A stretch of DNA of 64,000 nucleotides, from assembly GCF_947501405.1 (NCBI RefSeq), contig NZ_CANMVK010000001.1:248001-312000 (forward strand), in the 5' to 3' direction. Of this stretch, positions 42,403 to 50,464 are shown in pieces. This DNA comes from an uncultured Hoeflea sp. Lineage in GTDB: Bacteria; Pseudomonadota; Alphaproteobacteria; Rhizobiales; Rhizobiaceae. Each line of letters begins with the position of its first letter. The first letter of the stretch is position 1. Both the position numbers and the translations under genes were made by a program. Below the pieces are notes generated by a model. That model did not search any database. It had not been told where the DNA came from and saw only the letters and a program-made list of their open reading frames with translations.

Positions 42403-43434
42403 ATGGCAAGCCTTTCCATACGCGCAATCGCACTTTTTGCCTCTGTTTCGGCCTTTGCGGTCGTGGCCTCTCCGGCCCTGGCTGAGGGCGAGGTCAATAT
42501 CTACTCCTCGCGCCACTACGACACCGACGAACGGCTCTACAGCGATTTCACCGATGCCACCGGCATCACTGTCAACCGGATCGAGGGCAAGGCTGACGAA
42601 CTGATCGAGCGGCTGAAGACCGAAGGCGCCAACAGCCCAGCCGATGTGTTCATCACCGTGGACGCTGGCCGCATCTGGCGGGCTGACCAGGCAGGCCTGC
42701 TGGCGCCGGTGCAATCGGAAGCTCTGACTTCGCGAGTTCCCGAGGCGCTGCGCCACCCCGATGGCCACTGGTTTGGTGTCTCCACCCGCGCTCGCGTGAT
42801 CTTTTACGACAAGGACAAGGTCAGCGAGCCGCCGCAGACCTATGCGGCGCTGGCCGATCCCAAATACAAGGGGCAGGTCTGCGCACGGTCCAGTTCCAAC
42901 ATTTACATGCTTTCGCTGATGGCCTCGCAGATCGCCCACAATGGCGAAGAGGCGGCCAAGGCCTGGGCACAGGGACTCAAGGACAATCTTGCCCGCGACC
43001 CGCAGGGTGGCGACACAGATCAACTTCGCGCCGTGGCGTCGGGTGAATGCGCCGTCGCGATCGGCAACACCTATTATTTCGTTCGCGGCATCAAGGGCAA
43101 TGTGGATGGGCTGAGCGATGCTGTCGACCGCATCGGCGTGGTGTTCCCGGATCAGGATGGCAATGGCACGCATGTCAATATTTCGGGAGCGGCGTTGACC
43201 GCCAATGCGCCCAACAAGGACAATGCCGTCAAGTTCATGGAATACTTGACCAGCGAGTCCGCGCAGTCGTACTTCGCCAACGGAAACAACGAGTATCCTG
43301 TTGTCGAAGGCATCGCGGCCGATTCAGCAGTTGAAGGGCTCGGCAGCTTCAAGGCCGATGATCTCAATCTGAGCAAGCTGGGTGAATTCCAGACCCGCGC
43401 CCAGGAGATCTACAACGAGATCGGCTATAAGTAA
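42403..43434 (+). CDS. Ferric-iron ABC transporter binding protein (FbpA/FutA-like)
   Basis: A 343-residue periplasmic protein with signal peptide to about residue 27 (ASPALAE). The mature chain begins 'GEVNIYSSRHYDTDERLYSDF', the typical start of FbpA/FutA/Idi ferric-binding proteins, and has the Tyr-rich iron-site region 'IAIGNTYYFVRGIKG' (two adjacent tyrosines), with 'PDQDGNGTHVNISGAALTANAPN' downstream. It binds Fe(III) and hands it to the FbpB permease. Start 42403 is favoured over ATG 42391 because GGAG lies seven bases before it. An IRO box precedes it and a terminator follows. Confidence 0.92.
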   Translation: MASLSIRAIALFASVSAFAVVASPALAEGEVNIYSSRHYDTDERLYSDFTDATGITVNRIEGKADELIERLKTEGANSPADVFITVDAGRIWRADQAGLLAPVQSEALTSRVPEALRHPDGHWFGVSTRARVIFYDKDKVSEPPQTYAALADPKYKGQVCARSSSNIYMLSLMASQIAHNGEEAAKAWAQGLKDNLARDPQGGDTDQLRAVASGECAVAIGNTYYFVRGIKGNVDGLSDAVDRIGVVFPDQDGNGTHVNISGAALTANAPNKDNAVKFMEYLTSESAQSYFANGNNEYPVVEGIAADSAVEGLGSFKADDLNLSKLGEFQTRAQEIYNEIGYK

Positions 43435-43525
43435 GTTGACTTACTATCATCGCTGATTGCCGCTGTTCGCAGCGGCAACGGAAGGTGCAATGGTAATGCA
43501 CAGGCCTACGCGGTCCTTCCGAATG

Positions 43526-43560
43526 AAAAGGCCCGGACATTTGGCGTCCGGGCCTTTTTT
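43526..43560 (+). terminator. Rho-independent terminator of the iron-binding-protein gene
   Basis: AAAAGGCCCGGAC (43526-43538), loop ATTTGGC, GTCCGGGCCTTTTTT (43546-43560). Strong stem and T-run, about 90 bp after the stop. Confidence 0.93.
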
Positions 43561-43650
43561 ATGGTTTTTGCCAGACCGGTGACGGACGAGGATTTGGGTT
43601 GTCCGGGGCGGTGCGGCAGAGATGGTCGCTAACGGCCGGCGGCGCCGGGA

Positions 43651-44691
43651 TTACCGGTCCGACAGGAAGCCGGTAAGGTGATCGATGATCATCTCGTGTT
43701 TGGCCGCGCGCGGTGCGCCGCCATTTTGACAGATGATTTCATCGCCGGGCTCCTCCCGCGCCAGGAGTTCATAGCCGCCGGGCTTGCACAGGCCGAGGAA
43801 ATCGAAATGCGACAGCGTCGGCGGCTCGATGTAGCGCGCGGTGCCCTCGGGCAGGGTATTAACAAGGGCGCGGGATTCAATGTCCAGGGTCAGGCCGGAA
43901 TTCATGATCGGCGCGCCAAAGACGAGCATCGGCCGTTCGATCATGGCGAGGCTCTTGTCCGAAAAGCTCTGTGTGCCGCCGAGATCGAAAACGGCGAAAG
44001 CCTTGATCCGGGGATCGGAGAGATCGGCTTCCATCCGGACGCGGTCAGCTTCGGTCCGGGCAATCTTCCAGCCCGAAAGGATGCCGCAGACCAGTTCATC
44101 CGGCGTCTGCTCGCACGATGCTTTCAACCGCGCGGCATCGTAGCGGGCCCCGGCCAGCGCCAGCGCGGTGAAGCCGCCGAGCGAATGGCCGGCCATGAAC
44201 ACCCGATCGGGGTTAACAAAGTGCGCGAGCTCGGGTGTGGTGGTGGCATAGTCGATCACCCTGGAAACATCCATCGGCCGCTCCCAGAGTTGCCGCGTGA
44301 TCTCGGGGTCGCGCGACCAGGTGGAGGTGCCGGGGTGGCTGATCGCGGCAACCACATAGCCTTGCCGGGCCAGCGCGCCGGCAAGCCAGGCCTGGTTGTA
44401 GGCATTGCCGTACATGCCGTGCGACAGGACCACCAGCGGGAAGCGGCCATCGGCCGGGTCTGCGTCCGTGACGACCTTGGTTTCACGCCAGACCTCGCTG
44501 TCGAAATCATTGACCAGCGGTGCTTCGGCGTCGGTCGGATACCACAGGAAGCCCGCCAGATCGCGCACGCCATCGGGGTCGGGGATTTCCAGTACGGCCA
44601 TTGCCGACTGATAGGGTTTAGGCCCGGAGGCCTGCGCGGCGGTGGAAAATGCGCTAAGAACCACCGCAAGAATGGTGAGTGTGCGTTTCAT
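43651..44691 (-). CDS. Secreted alpha/beta hydrolase (dienelactone-hydrolase-like)
   Basis: A 346-residue hydrolase with an N-terminal signal peptide (about 21 residues, AQASG). The nucleophile elbow GHSLGG is at about 166-171, the oxyanion strand 'FPLVVLSHGMYGN' precedes it, and 'LSHFDFLGLC' near residue 302 supplies a candidate catalytic His. Two Cys pairs suggest disulfides. Similar to PAF-acetylhydrolase/dienelactone-type lipases; substrate unknown. It is divergent from the AraC-type gene with GGACAG half-sites between them, so that regulator may control it. Confidence 0.82.
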   Translation of the reverse strand: MKRTLTILAVVLSAFSTAAQASGPKPYQSAMAVLEIPDPDGVRDLAGFLWYPTDAEAPLVNDFDSEVWRETKVVTDADPADGRFPLVVLSHGMYGNAYNQAWLAGALARQGYVVAAISHPGTSTWSRDPEITRQLWERPMDVSRVIDYATTTPELAHFVNPDRVFMAGHSLGGFTALALAGARYDAARLKASCEQTPDELVCGILSGWKIARTEADRVRMEADLSDPRIKAFAVFDLGGTQSFSDKSLAMIERPMLVFGAPIMNSGLTLDIESRALVNTLPEGTARYIEPPTLSHFDFLGLCKPGGYELLAREEPGDEIICQNGGAPRAAKHEMIIDHLTGFLSDR

Positions 44692-44772
44692 CGAAATTGT
44701 CCTTTGTGGTTTCGGATGAGCCGGAAACTGGGCGATGGAACCATTGAGATCAACGGGTTAGCGAGTGTATCG

Positions 44773-44819
44773 CTGTCCTTGATCCTGATTGAGGACAGGT
44801 CCGGACAGAAAGAGGACAG
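44773..44819. promoter_or_regulatory. Repeated GGACAG half-sites before the AraC-type gene
   Basis: CTGTCCT (44773-44779) is the inverted copy of AGGACAG (44792-44798); further direct copies lie at 44803-44808 and 44814-44819, the last ending at the start codon. Repeated half-sites of this type are common for AraC-type regulators. Function is inferred. Confidence 0.4.
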
Positions 44820-45878
44820 ATGGACACGCCTGCGCTGATGAATTTTCCGCTGCCGATGCTGACGGCGCTGTTGTGCGGCGTGCTGGCGGTGCTGGTCTGG
44901 CGGCTGGAACTGGGGCCGGTGCGGGCCAATGTGCTGTTTTCCGCCTTTTTCGGGCTGGGCGCGGTCGAGGCATTGTTTGTGGCCCTGAGATTCGGCTACG
45001 AGGTCGCGGCGCTGATCCCGCTGCAGCGCACGCTGCCGCTGTTTCTGGCGCCGCTGATCTATCTGGGTTTCATCTCGCTGACGCTCGATGCGCGGACCTT
45101 TGGACGGACCGCGCTCATGCATCTGGCGGCACCGGTGGTGGTGATGGTTCTGTTCTGGCTCTCGGGACAGAATCTCAGGCTGCTCGATTGGGTGATCAGC
45201 CTCAGCTACACCTGGTACAGCGTTGCGCTTTACCTGCTGTGGAGAAAGGGCCCCGATGCGCTGGTGTATGCGCGTGTCGGCATAACAGCCAGCCTGAGCA
45301 ACTGGATGGTTCGGGGTCTGGGATTCATTGTCTTCATCCTGCTGCTCGACACCGCGATCGCGATCGATTTCGAGATCAATGCCGGTGCTCATGTGGGACA
45401 GTTGATCTCCTATGGCACGGTTCCTCTGATCCTGCTGTTGCTTGGCGCGCTTGGCGCCCTGCCGATGATGCTCCGCCCGCCACGCGCGGTGGAGCAAAAG
45501 GCATCCGTGGCCGATGCTCAGGATGACGACATTGCTACGAGGCTCGAGGCGCTGATGGTGGAGCAGGAACTGTTCAAGGATCCGGGCCTGACCGTGCAGC
45601 GGCTCGCCAAACGCCTGCACCTGCCGGTGCGCAGCGTCTCGGCCGCGGTCAACCGCACGCGGGGGATGAACATGTCGCAATATGTCAACGCATTCCGGTT
45701 GGCATATGCGGCAAGGCTTTTGCTTGAGACGGACGAGAGCGTCGTCAGCATCGCGGCTCAGTCGGGCTTCATGACACGGTCGAATTTCTATCGCGAGTTC
45801 AGCCGGATCCATGGGCAGTCACCCACCGAGTACCGGCTTTCCGGCGGGCCGGTAGAAGACGTCGCGGATTCAGGCTGA
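44820..45878 (+). CDS. AraC-family regulator with N-terminal membrane domain
   Basis: A 352-residue protein: seven or so hydrophobic helices in residues about 8-215, then a C-terminal AraC-type DNA-binding domain (about 250-340) with 'TVQRLAKRLHLPVRSVSAAVNRTRGMNMSQYVNAFRLAYAARLLL' and 'SIAAQSGFMTRSNFYREFSRIHGQSPTEYR'. Such membrane-linked AraC proteins sense signals at the envelope. Divergent from the secreted hydrolase gene, which may be its target. The N-terminal family is not named. Confidence 0.82.
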   Translation: MDTPALMNFPLPMLTALLCGVLAVLVWRLELGPVRANVLFSAFFGLGAVEALFVALRFGYEVAALIPLQRTLPLFLAPLIYLGFISLTLDARTFGRTALMHLAAPVVVMVLFWLSGQNLRLLDWVISLSYTWYSVALYLLWRKGPDALVYARVGITASLSNWMVRGLGFIVFILLLDTAIAIDFEINAGAHVGQLISYGTVPLILLLLGALGALPMMLRPPRAVEQKASVADAQDDDIATRLEALMVEQELFKDPGLTVQRLAKRLHLPVRSVSAAVNRTRGMNMSQYVNAFRLAYAARLLLETDESVVSIAAQSGFMTRSNFYREFSRIHGQSPTEYRLSGGPVEDVADSG

Positions 45879-45923
45879 AGCGGCTGCCAGCCCGGCCGAC
45901 CGTCTGATTGATTTTCCGATTTC

Positions 45924-47594
45924 TTACGCGCTCGGAAGCAGCGCGTCGGCCTTGGGTCTGATCGTTTTGCGATTGCGCCCCGACCGGCCGATCGTGTGAC
46001 ACAGCAACACCACCGGCAGCAGCCCGAAGCCGACGATCATCAGTGAGGGCAGGGCGGCCTGGGTGAGCCGTTCGTCAGATGCGAGCCGGTAGGCCTGAAC
46101 GGCCAGCGTGTCGAAATTGAAGGGCCGCATGATCAGCGTTGCCGGGAGCTCCTTCATCACGTCGACAAACACGATCAGCAGCGCAGTCAGCAGGCTGGGG
46201 CGCAGCAACGGCAGGTGGATTTCAAACAGCATCCGGCCCGAGCCGCGACCGAGCGTGCGCGCCGCAGCGTCGATGTTGGGCCGGATCGCCGAGATGCCAG
46301 TGTCAAATGCGCCGAGCGCTGCGGCGATGAAGCGCACCATATAGGCCACCACCAAAAGGCCGATCGAGCCGGTGAAGAACAGCCCGGTGGAGATATCGAA
46401 ATTGCTTCGTGCCCAGGCGTCGACCATGTTGTCGAGTGCGGCAAACGGCACCAGCAGGCCCACCGCGATCACCCCGCCCGGTACCGCGTAGCCGATGCCT
46501 GCCGCAGTGGCGGAAAACCGTGCTGCCAGGCTCGGCGCGATGCGGGCGCAAAAGCCGATAACCACAGCAGCGGCGACCGTGACGAAGGCGGTGATGGCGG
46601 CCAGGGTGAGCGAGTTTTCGACAAAGCCGAGATAGCGCGGTGAAAACGGCGAATTGCCGGCGTCGATGGCCATGTTGGCAAGCACCAGCAGCGGAATCGC
46701 AAAACCGATCGCCACCGGCAGGGCGCAGGCGATGAAGGCCAGTGCGGCGCGCCAGCCGGTGAGGCGGTGGCGGTCCATGGTCTCGTGCCGGGAGCCCGCG
46801 GGAAAGCGTTTTGCGGCGCCGCGCTGGGCGCGCTCGATCAGCGCGAAAGTGAGGGCTACCACCAGCAGGCACAGCGCCAGTTGCGAGGCGGCCATGCGGT
46901 CGCCCATGGAAAACCAGGCGGCGTAGATGCCGGTGGCGAAGGTCTGGACCCCGAAATGGGCCACGGTTCCAAAATCGGCGATGGTTTCCATCAGCGCCAG
47001 CAACATGCCGCCTGCGATCGCCGGCCGGGCCATCGGCAGGCTGATGCGCCAGAAAGAAGACCAGGGCGTGTGGCCGAGCGTGCGGGCGGCGAAATAGGCG
47101 GTCGGCGATTGCTTTAAAAAGGCGGCGCGGGCAAGCAGATAGACGTAAGGGTAAAGCACGAAAATCAGCATGGCGGCGGCGCCACCCAGAGAGCGAATTT
47201 CTGGAAACCAGTAATCCTGCGCGCCCCAGCCGGTGATCTGCCGGAGCCAGCTTTGCACCGCGCCGGGATGGTCGAGTAGATCGGTGTAGGCATAGGCGAG
47301 CACATAGCCGGGAAAGGCCAGCGGCAGCGCCAGCACGATCTCGAAGCCGCGCCTGAAAGGAAAATCGCACACCGTGACCAGCCAGGCGGTGGCGGTTCCG
47401 ACGATGGCCGTGCCGAGGCCCACCAGCACCACCAGCTTGAGCGTGGTCAGCGCGTAGCCTGGCAGCACTGTGGCCATCAGGCTGTTCCAGGTGTCGAGCG
47501 TGCCCGAGGCCGCGGCGAAAGCCACCGCGACGATCGGCGCCAGACACAGGAGCGAGACGATCCAGGCGAGGATTTTGAGTATGCGTTCGCCCAC
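45924..47594 (-). CDS. Ferric-iron ABC transporter permease (FbpB-like)
   Basis: A 556-residue fused two-domain permease with about 12 helices. Each half has an EAA-type loop for the ATPase: 'AARTLGHTPWSSFWRISLPMARPAI' and 'AARTLGRGSGRMLFEIHLPLLRPSL', the hallmark of FbpB/SfuB ferric permeases. It would work with the FbpA-like binding protein at 42403; no FbpC ATPase gene is in the window. It is divergent from the Bfd-like ferredoxin gene, another iron-linked gene. ATG 47594; the gene is separated from its binding-protein gene by the hydrolase/AraC pair. Confidence 0.92.
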   Translation of the reverse strand: MGERILKILAWIVSLLCLAPIVAVAFAAASGTLDTWNSLMATVLPGYALTTLKLVVLVGLGTAIVGTATAWLVTVCDFPFRRGFEIVLALPLAFPGYVLAYAYTDLLDHPGAVQSWLRQITGWGAQDYWFPEIRSLGGAAAMLIFVLYPYVYLLARAAFLKQSPTAYFAARTLGHTPWSSFWRISLPMARPAIAGGMLLALMETIADFGTVAHFGVQTFATGIYAAWFSMGDRMAASQLALCLLVVALTFALIERAQRGAAKRFPAGSRHETMDRHRLTGWRAALAFIACALPVAIGFAIPLLVLANMAIDAGNSPFSPRYLGFVENSLTLAAITAFVTVAAAVVIGFCARIAPSLAARFSATAAGIGYAVPGGVIAVGLLVPFAALDNMVDAWARSNFDISTGLFFTGSIGLLVVAYMVRFIAAALGAFDTGISAIRPNIDAAARTLGRGSGRMLFEIHLPLLRPSLLTALLIVFVDVMKELPATLIMRPFNFDTLAVQAYRLASDERLTQAALPSLMIVGFGLLPVVLLCHTIGRSGRNRKTIRPKADALLPSA

Positions 47595-47792
47595 AGTCGG
47601 GGTTGTCCTTTGTCCGCGCGCCGCTTCGACTCGGGCCTTGTTTGAGGATTTCGCGTGTCGAAGCCACGGCGATCCGCAGTGGCGGTTTGACAGCGCGAAA
47701 CGCCTAGTTCATTGATTGTGGAGTAATTCATACAGGTTTTAGCGTCAACCGGCGCAGGCCGCTGCCGCGCCGAGGCGAGTATCCCGGAACTG

Positions 47793-48032
47793 ATGATGAT
47801 CGTGTGCCAATGCAACATCCTGTCGAAAGGCGAGATCGAGGCGGTGGTGGAGCGCCTGCTCAAGGACGATCCCTGGCGGCTGATCGTGCCCTCGACGGTC
47901 TATCACGCCATGGGGCAGCGCGGGCGCTGCTGCGGCTGCTTTCCTGATGTGGTGGAGATCATTGCCGAGGTGACAGCGCGGCTGCGGCCCGCCGAAGACG
48001 AGCAAACGCCGGCTGCATCGCGGAGAGCGTGA
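47793..48032 (+). CDS. Bfd-like [2Fe-2S] ferredoxin
   Basis: A 79-residue protein with the four-cysteine pattern of bacterioferritin-associated ferredoxins: CQC at residues 5-7 and CCGC at about 46-49 ('GQRGRCCGCFPDVVEIIAEV'). Bfd accepts a [2Fe-2S] cluster and helps release iron from bacterioferritin. Starts ATG 47793 (ATG ATG). It is divergent from the ferric permease, consistent with iron control, though I did not find an IRO box in the gap. Confidence 0.87.
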   Translation: MMIVCQCNILSKGEIEAVVERLLKDDPWRLIVPSTVYHAMGQRGRCCGCFPDVVEIIAEVTARLRPAEDEQTPAASRRA

Positions 48033-48169
48033 GCGGGGCACGACGCCGGGTCCGGCCGGGCGCGGATGTCACATTGACGGCCGCGCGAGCATTGCCTAAA
48101 TCGATATCAGCTTCATCCCCGGCGGCGCGCGAGCCTTTCCGCACCCGCCACATTGTGACAGGCGACGCC

Positions 48170-48508
48170 ATGGACCTTCGAGAAATCAGTCAGACCTATT
48201 CCGTTGCGGGACAGATTTCCGCCGACGATCTCAACGCCATCAAGGCCGCCGGATTCAAGTCGGTCGTCTGCCACAGGCCCGATGGCGAAGTTCCCGATCA
48301 GCCGACTTTCGACAGCATCAAGCAGGCCGCGGAGGCGATGGGGCTGGAGGCGCGCCATATCCCGATCGGGCAGATGGGCGTGACTGCGGAAGCGGTGCGC
48401 GAAATGGTCGATGCGATCGAGGAAATGCCCGCGCCGATGCTGGGCTATTGCCGTTCGGGCGCGCGCTCGACGGCGGTGTATCAGCACACCGCGCATTTGC
48501 GCAACTGA
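48170..48508 (+). CDS. DUF442/TIGR01244-family phosphatase-like protein
   Basis: A 112-residue protein of the beta-lactamase-hydrolase-like phosphatase (Blh/DUF442) family: 'YSVAGQISADDLNAIKAAGFKSVVCHRPDGE' and the Cys-x5-Arg active loop CRSGARS (about 100-106). It is the dual-specificity-phosphatase-like half without the metallo-hydrolase half found in Blh. Start 48170 gives the family length; the frame from 48029 overlaps the Bfd gene. Roles in sulfide stress have been reported for family members; here not shown. Confidence 0.82.
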   Translation: MDLREISQTYSVAGQISADDLNAIKAAGFKSVVCHRPDGEVPDQPTFDSIKQAAEAMGLEARHIPIGQMGVTAEAVREMVDAIEEMPAPMLGYCRSGARSTAVYQHTAHLRN

Positions 48509-48725
48509 GCGCCGCAACCGCTGCGGCTTTCCAGCGGGTTCCCAATTGCCGGATACGCTTCCCGTTGCTGACGCTTTCGGGTTTTCGGACGCTTGAGCCG
48601 TTGCGCGGCAGGGCTTCAAGCCACGGCGTTTGAGTTGGCCGGCGACTGCGCCCGGGCGCGGGTTTGTAATATTTGCTATGATGTCTTTCGGCGGGGCTGG
48701 GGAAATCCGGTAACGGGAGGATATT

Positions 48726-49238
48726 ATGAGATTGCTCATTGTGTTGCTCTGCGGGCTTTTCGCCTCGATCGCTTTTGCACAGGAACAGACGACATCGGAT
48801 GGCAGGCCGCCGATCATCTGTCCGCATGGAGCGCTGGCCAACGGGCTTTTGTGCAGCGGGTCCTATTGTGATGACATCACCATGCGCTGCAGTCCCAATG
48901 TCCGGGATGTCCGCAGGATCTTCTGGACACCCTTTGTGCACCGGGCACCTGGCAGCGGCGTGGCGATCTGCAGCACGGAATTCGGCGGCACCAGCGGATT
49001 TGTGAGCGGCGTGGCCTGCGAAGGCGACTGGTGCGACAATGTCGCGCTGCAATGCACCGAACTCGATCTGTTCGAGCCGGATTTTTCCAGTTGCTTCTCT
49101 TCGAGCTGGTTTTCGGAAGAGCAGGATTGGCAGGCTCCGCCGACACCCTTTCACTTTATCGTTTCAATGCGCTGCAAGGACACCCATTGCGATTTAAAGC
49201 GCATGCGCAGTTGCCGGCTCAAACGCCGGGAAGGGTGA
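48726..49238 (+). CDS. Secreted Cys-rich hypothetical protein
   Basis: A 170-residue secreted protein: signal peptide to about residue 18 (AFAQE), then two repeated units with the pattern C...SG...CEGxxCDNxxLxC ('LLCSGSYCDDITMRC' and 'GVACEGDWCDNVALQC') and a third partial unit ('FIVSMRCKDTHCDL'). The pairs of cysteines suggest disulfide-stabilised repeats. GGGAGGATATT precedes the ATG. Family unknown. Confidence 0.68.
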   Translation: MRLLIVLLCGLFASIAFAQEQTTSDGRPPIICPHGALANGLLCSGSYCDDITMRCSPNVRDVRRIFWTPFVHRAPGSGVAICSTEFGGTSGFVSGVACEGDWCDNVALQCTELDLFEPDFSSCFSSSWFSEEQDWQAPPTPFHFIVSMRCKDTHCDLKRMRSCRLKRREG

Positions 49239-49277
49239 TCGCGACCCCCGGTCGAAACTCTTTAGCCCGCACACCGG

Positions 49278-49682
49278 CTATCCCGTCGTGGCTGCGATAC
49301 GGCGCGCGCGATGGCGGCGCTGCCATTTGAGAAACCCGAGATAGGCCAGTTGGGCAAGCTGGCGCAGACCCGGTGTGCCAAACACAAAGGCCAGCCGGTT
49401 CAGTCCCGGCAGCTGGCGCCAGATTGCGGCGAAGGCGTCGACACCGATCCGGTAGCCGTCACCGTTACCATGCTGACCGTCGTTGCCTGCAGGCCGGGCG
49501 TGAAACCGGCCCAGAAGATCGTCGCGGCTCTTGCCCGGCGGGAGTTGATCGTCGGACAGTGCGCCGATGTCGATCCAGTCGATCAGATGCTTTTTGTCGA
49601 TACGCCGGTAGAGCACCACCTCCTGACGGCAAACCGGGCACTGGCCGTCATACCAGACGGAAAGGGGCGTGGAGCAGATCAT
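49278..49682 (-). CDS. DCC-family (DUF393) thiol-disulfide protein
   Basis: A 134-residue protein of the DUF393/DCC type: 'VWYDGQCPVCRQEVVLYRR' carries the DxxCxxC-like motif (CPVC at about 15-18), followed by helical segments and 'LAFVFGTPGLRQLAQLAYLGFLKWQRRHRARR' tail. Likely redox protein; partner unknown. Start 49682 is chosen because the open frame to 49874 adds 64 non-conserved residues. A 20-residue polar insertion (residues about 66-84) is seen in the middle. Confidence 0.78.
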   Translation of the reverse strand: MICSTPLSVWYDGQCPVCRQEVVLYRRIDKKHLIDWIDIGALSDDQLPPGKSRDDLLGRFHARPAGNDGQHGNGDGYRIGVDAFAAIWRQLPGLNRLAFVFGTPGLRQLAQLAYLGFLKWQRRHRARRIAATTG

Positions 49683-49883
49683 TGCCAGGATCTGGTGCGC
49701 GAGCGCGCCGGGACAAGGCGGCAAGTTGCCCCGCCGGTGCCCTAACCGCCGAGCTGGGCGCAATCCCGGCTTTTCCAATGCCATCTCAAAGGGGATGAAT
49801 TTCTGCAGTTGAATCTTTGCTGAAAACCGCACCGGAGTTGGCCGGGTCTCTGGATCGGGATCCGTCAACCGCAACCCCTATGT

Positions 49884-50429
49884 TCAATCGGTGATCGGAC
49901 CGTTTCCAACTCGTGGGTGTGGCCTGGCTCCATCGGCAACGCCGATACACATAACGATCTCGTCCCGGCGGGGCGCATCAGCAATCATCACGGTCATGGT
50001 GTCGAAGTGATCAAATGACCAGGCCTCGTCCTTGTGGCCAAGCGGCAGGTCGATTGATGCGCCTGCGGCGGCGACCTTGGCATTGGAGGGGATAAGCGAT
50101 TTGCCGCCGCCGACGGCTGCGCGCATCGGCTTGCCCAGCTTGGGATGGATCATTGCGCCGCCGTGCTCCAACTCGCCGTCAACGCCAATTATGGCAGCCT
50201 TGCCGTAACTAACCGGCGAGCCGGAGAGCATTGCGACTGCTTCAGCGGTGAGCTCCTCGCCTAGCTGCCCGCCATAATCGAACAGAACCGACAAATCCTC
50301 GATTGATTGCCCGGCGAAGGGGTTCTTGATGACGGCCATCGCGACAACCCGGGTGATCGGGCTGCAAGCCCTGCCCAACTCGTTGGCATGGATCATCTCT
50401 TTGATGAAGACTGTCTTGCGGACATCCAT
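49884..50429 (-). CDS. AA_synth (DUF1185) family protein
   Basis: A 181-residue protein of the 'amino acid synthesis' family (PF06684): 'VVAMAVIKNPFAGQSIEDLSVLFDYGGQLGEELTAEAV', 'SYGKAAIIGVDGELEHGGAMIHPKLGKPMRAAVGGGKSLIPSN' and 'DAPRRDEIVMCIGVADGARPHPRVG' match it along its length. The family occurs next to transporters and amidohydrolases in catabolic clusters but its reaction is not known to me. It is divergent from the MFS gene (50465). Confidence 0.82.
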   Translation of the reverse strand: MDVRKTVFIKEMIHANELGRACSPITRVVAMAVIKNPFAGQSIEDLSVLFDYGGQLGEELTAEAVAMLSGSPVSYGKAAIIGVDGELEHGGAMIHPKLGKPMRAAVGGGKSLIPSNAKVAAAGASIDLPLGHKDEAWSFDHFDTMTVMIADAPRRDEIVMCIGVADGARPHPRVGNGPITD

Positions 50430-50464
50430 ATCGAAAGCTCCATCCAGCGCTCGAAAGTCAGCGC

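Noticed and set aside
41848-43173. 441-residue minus-strand frame
   Set aside because: Runs opposite the iron-binding-protein gene and out of frame through luxR; no domain.
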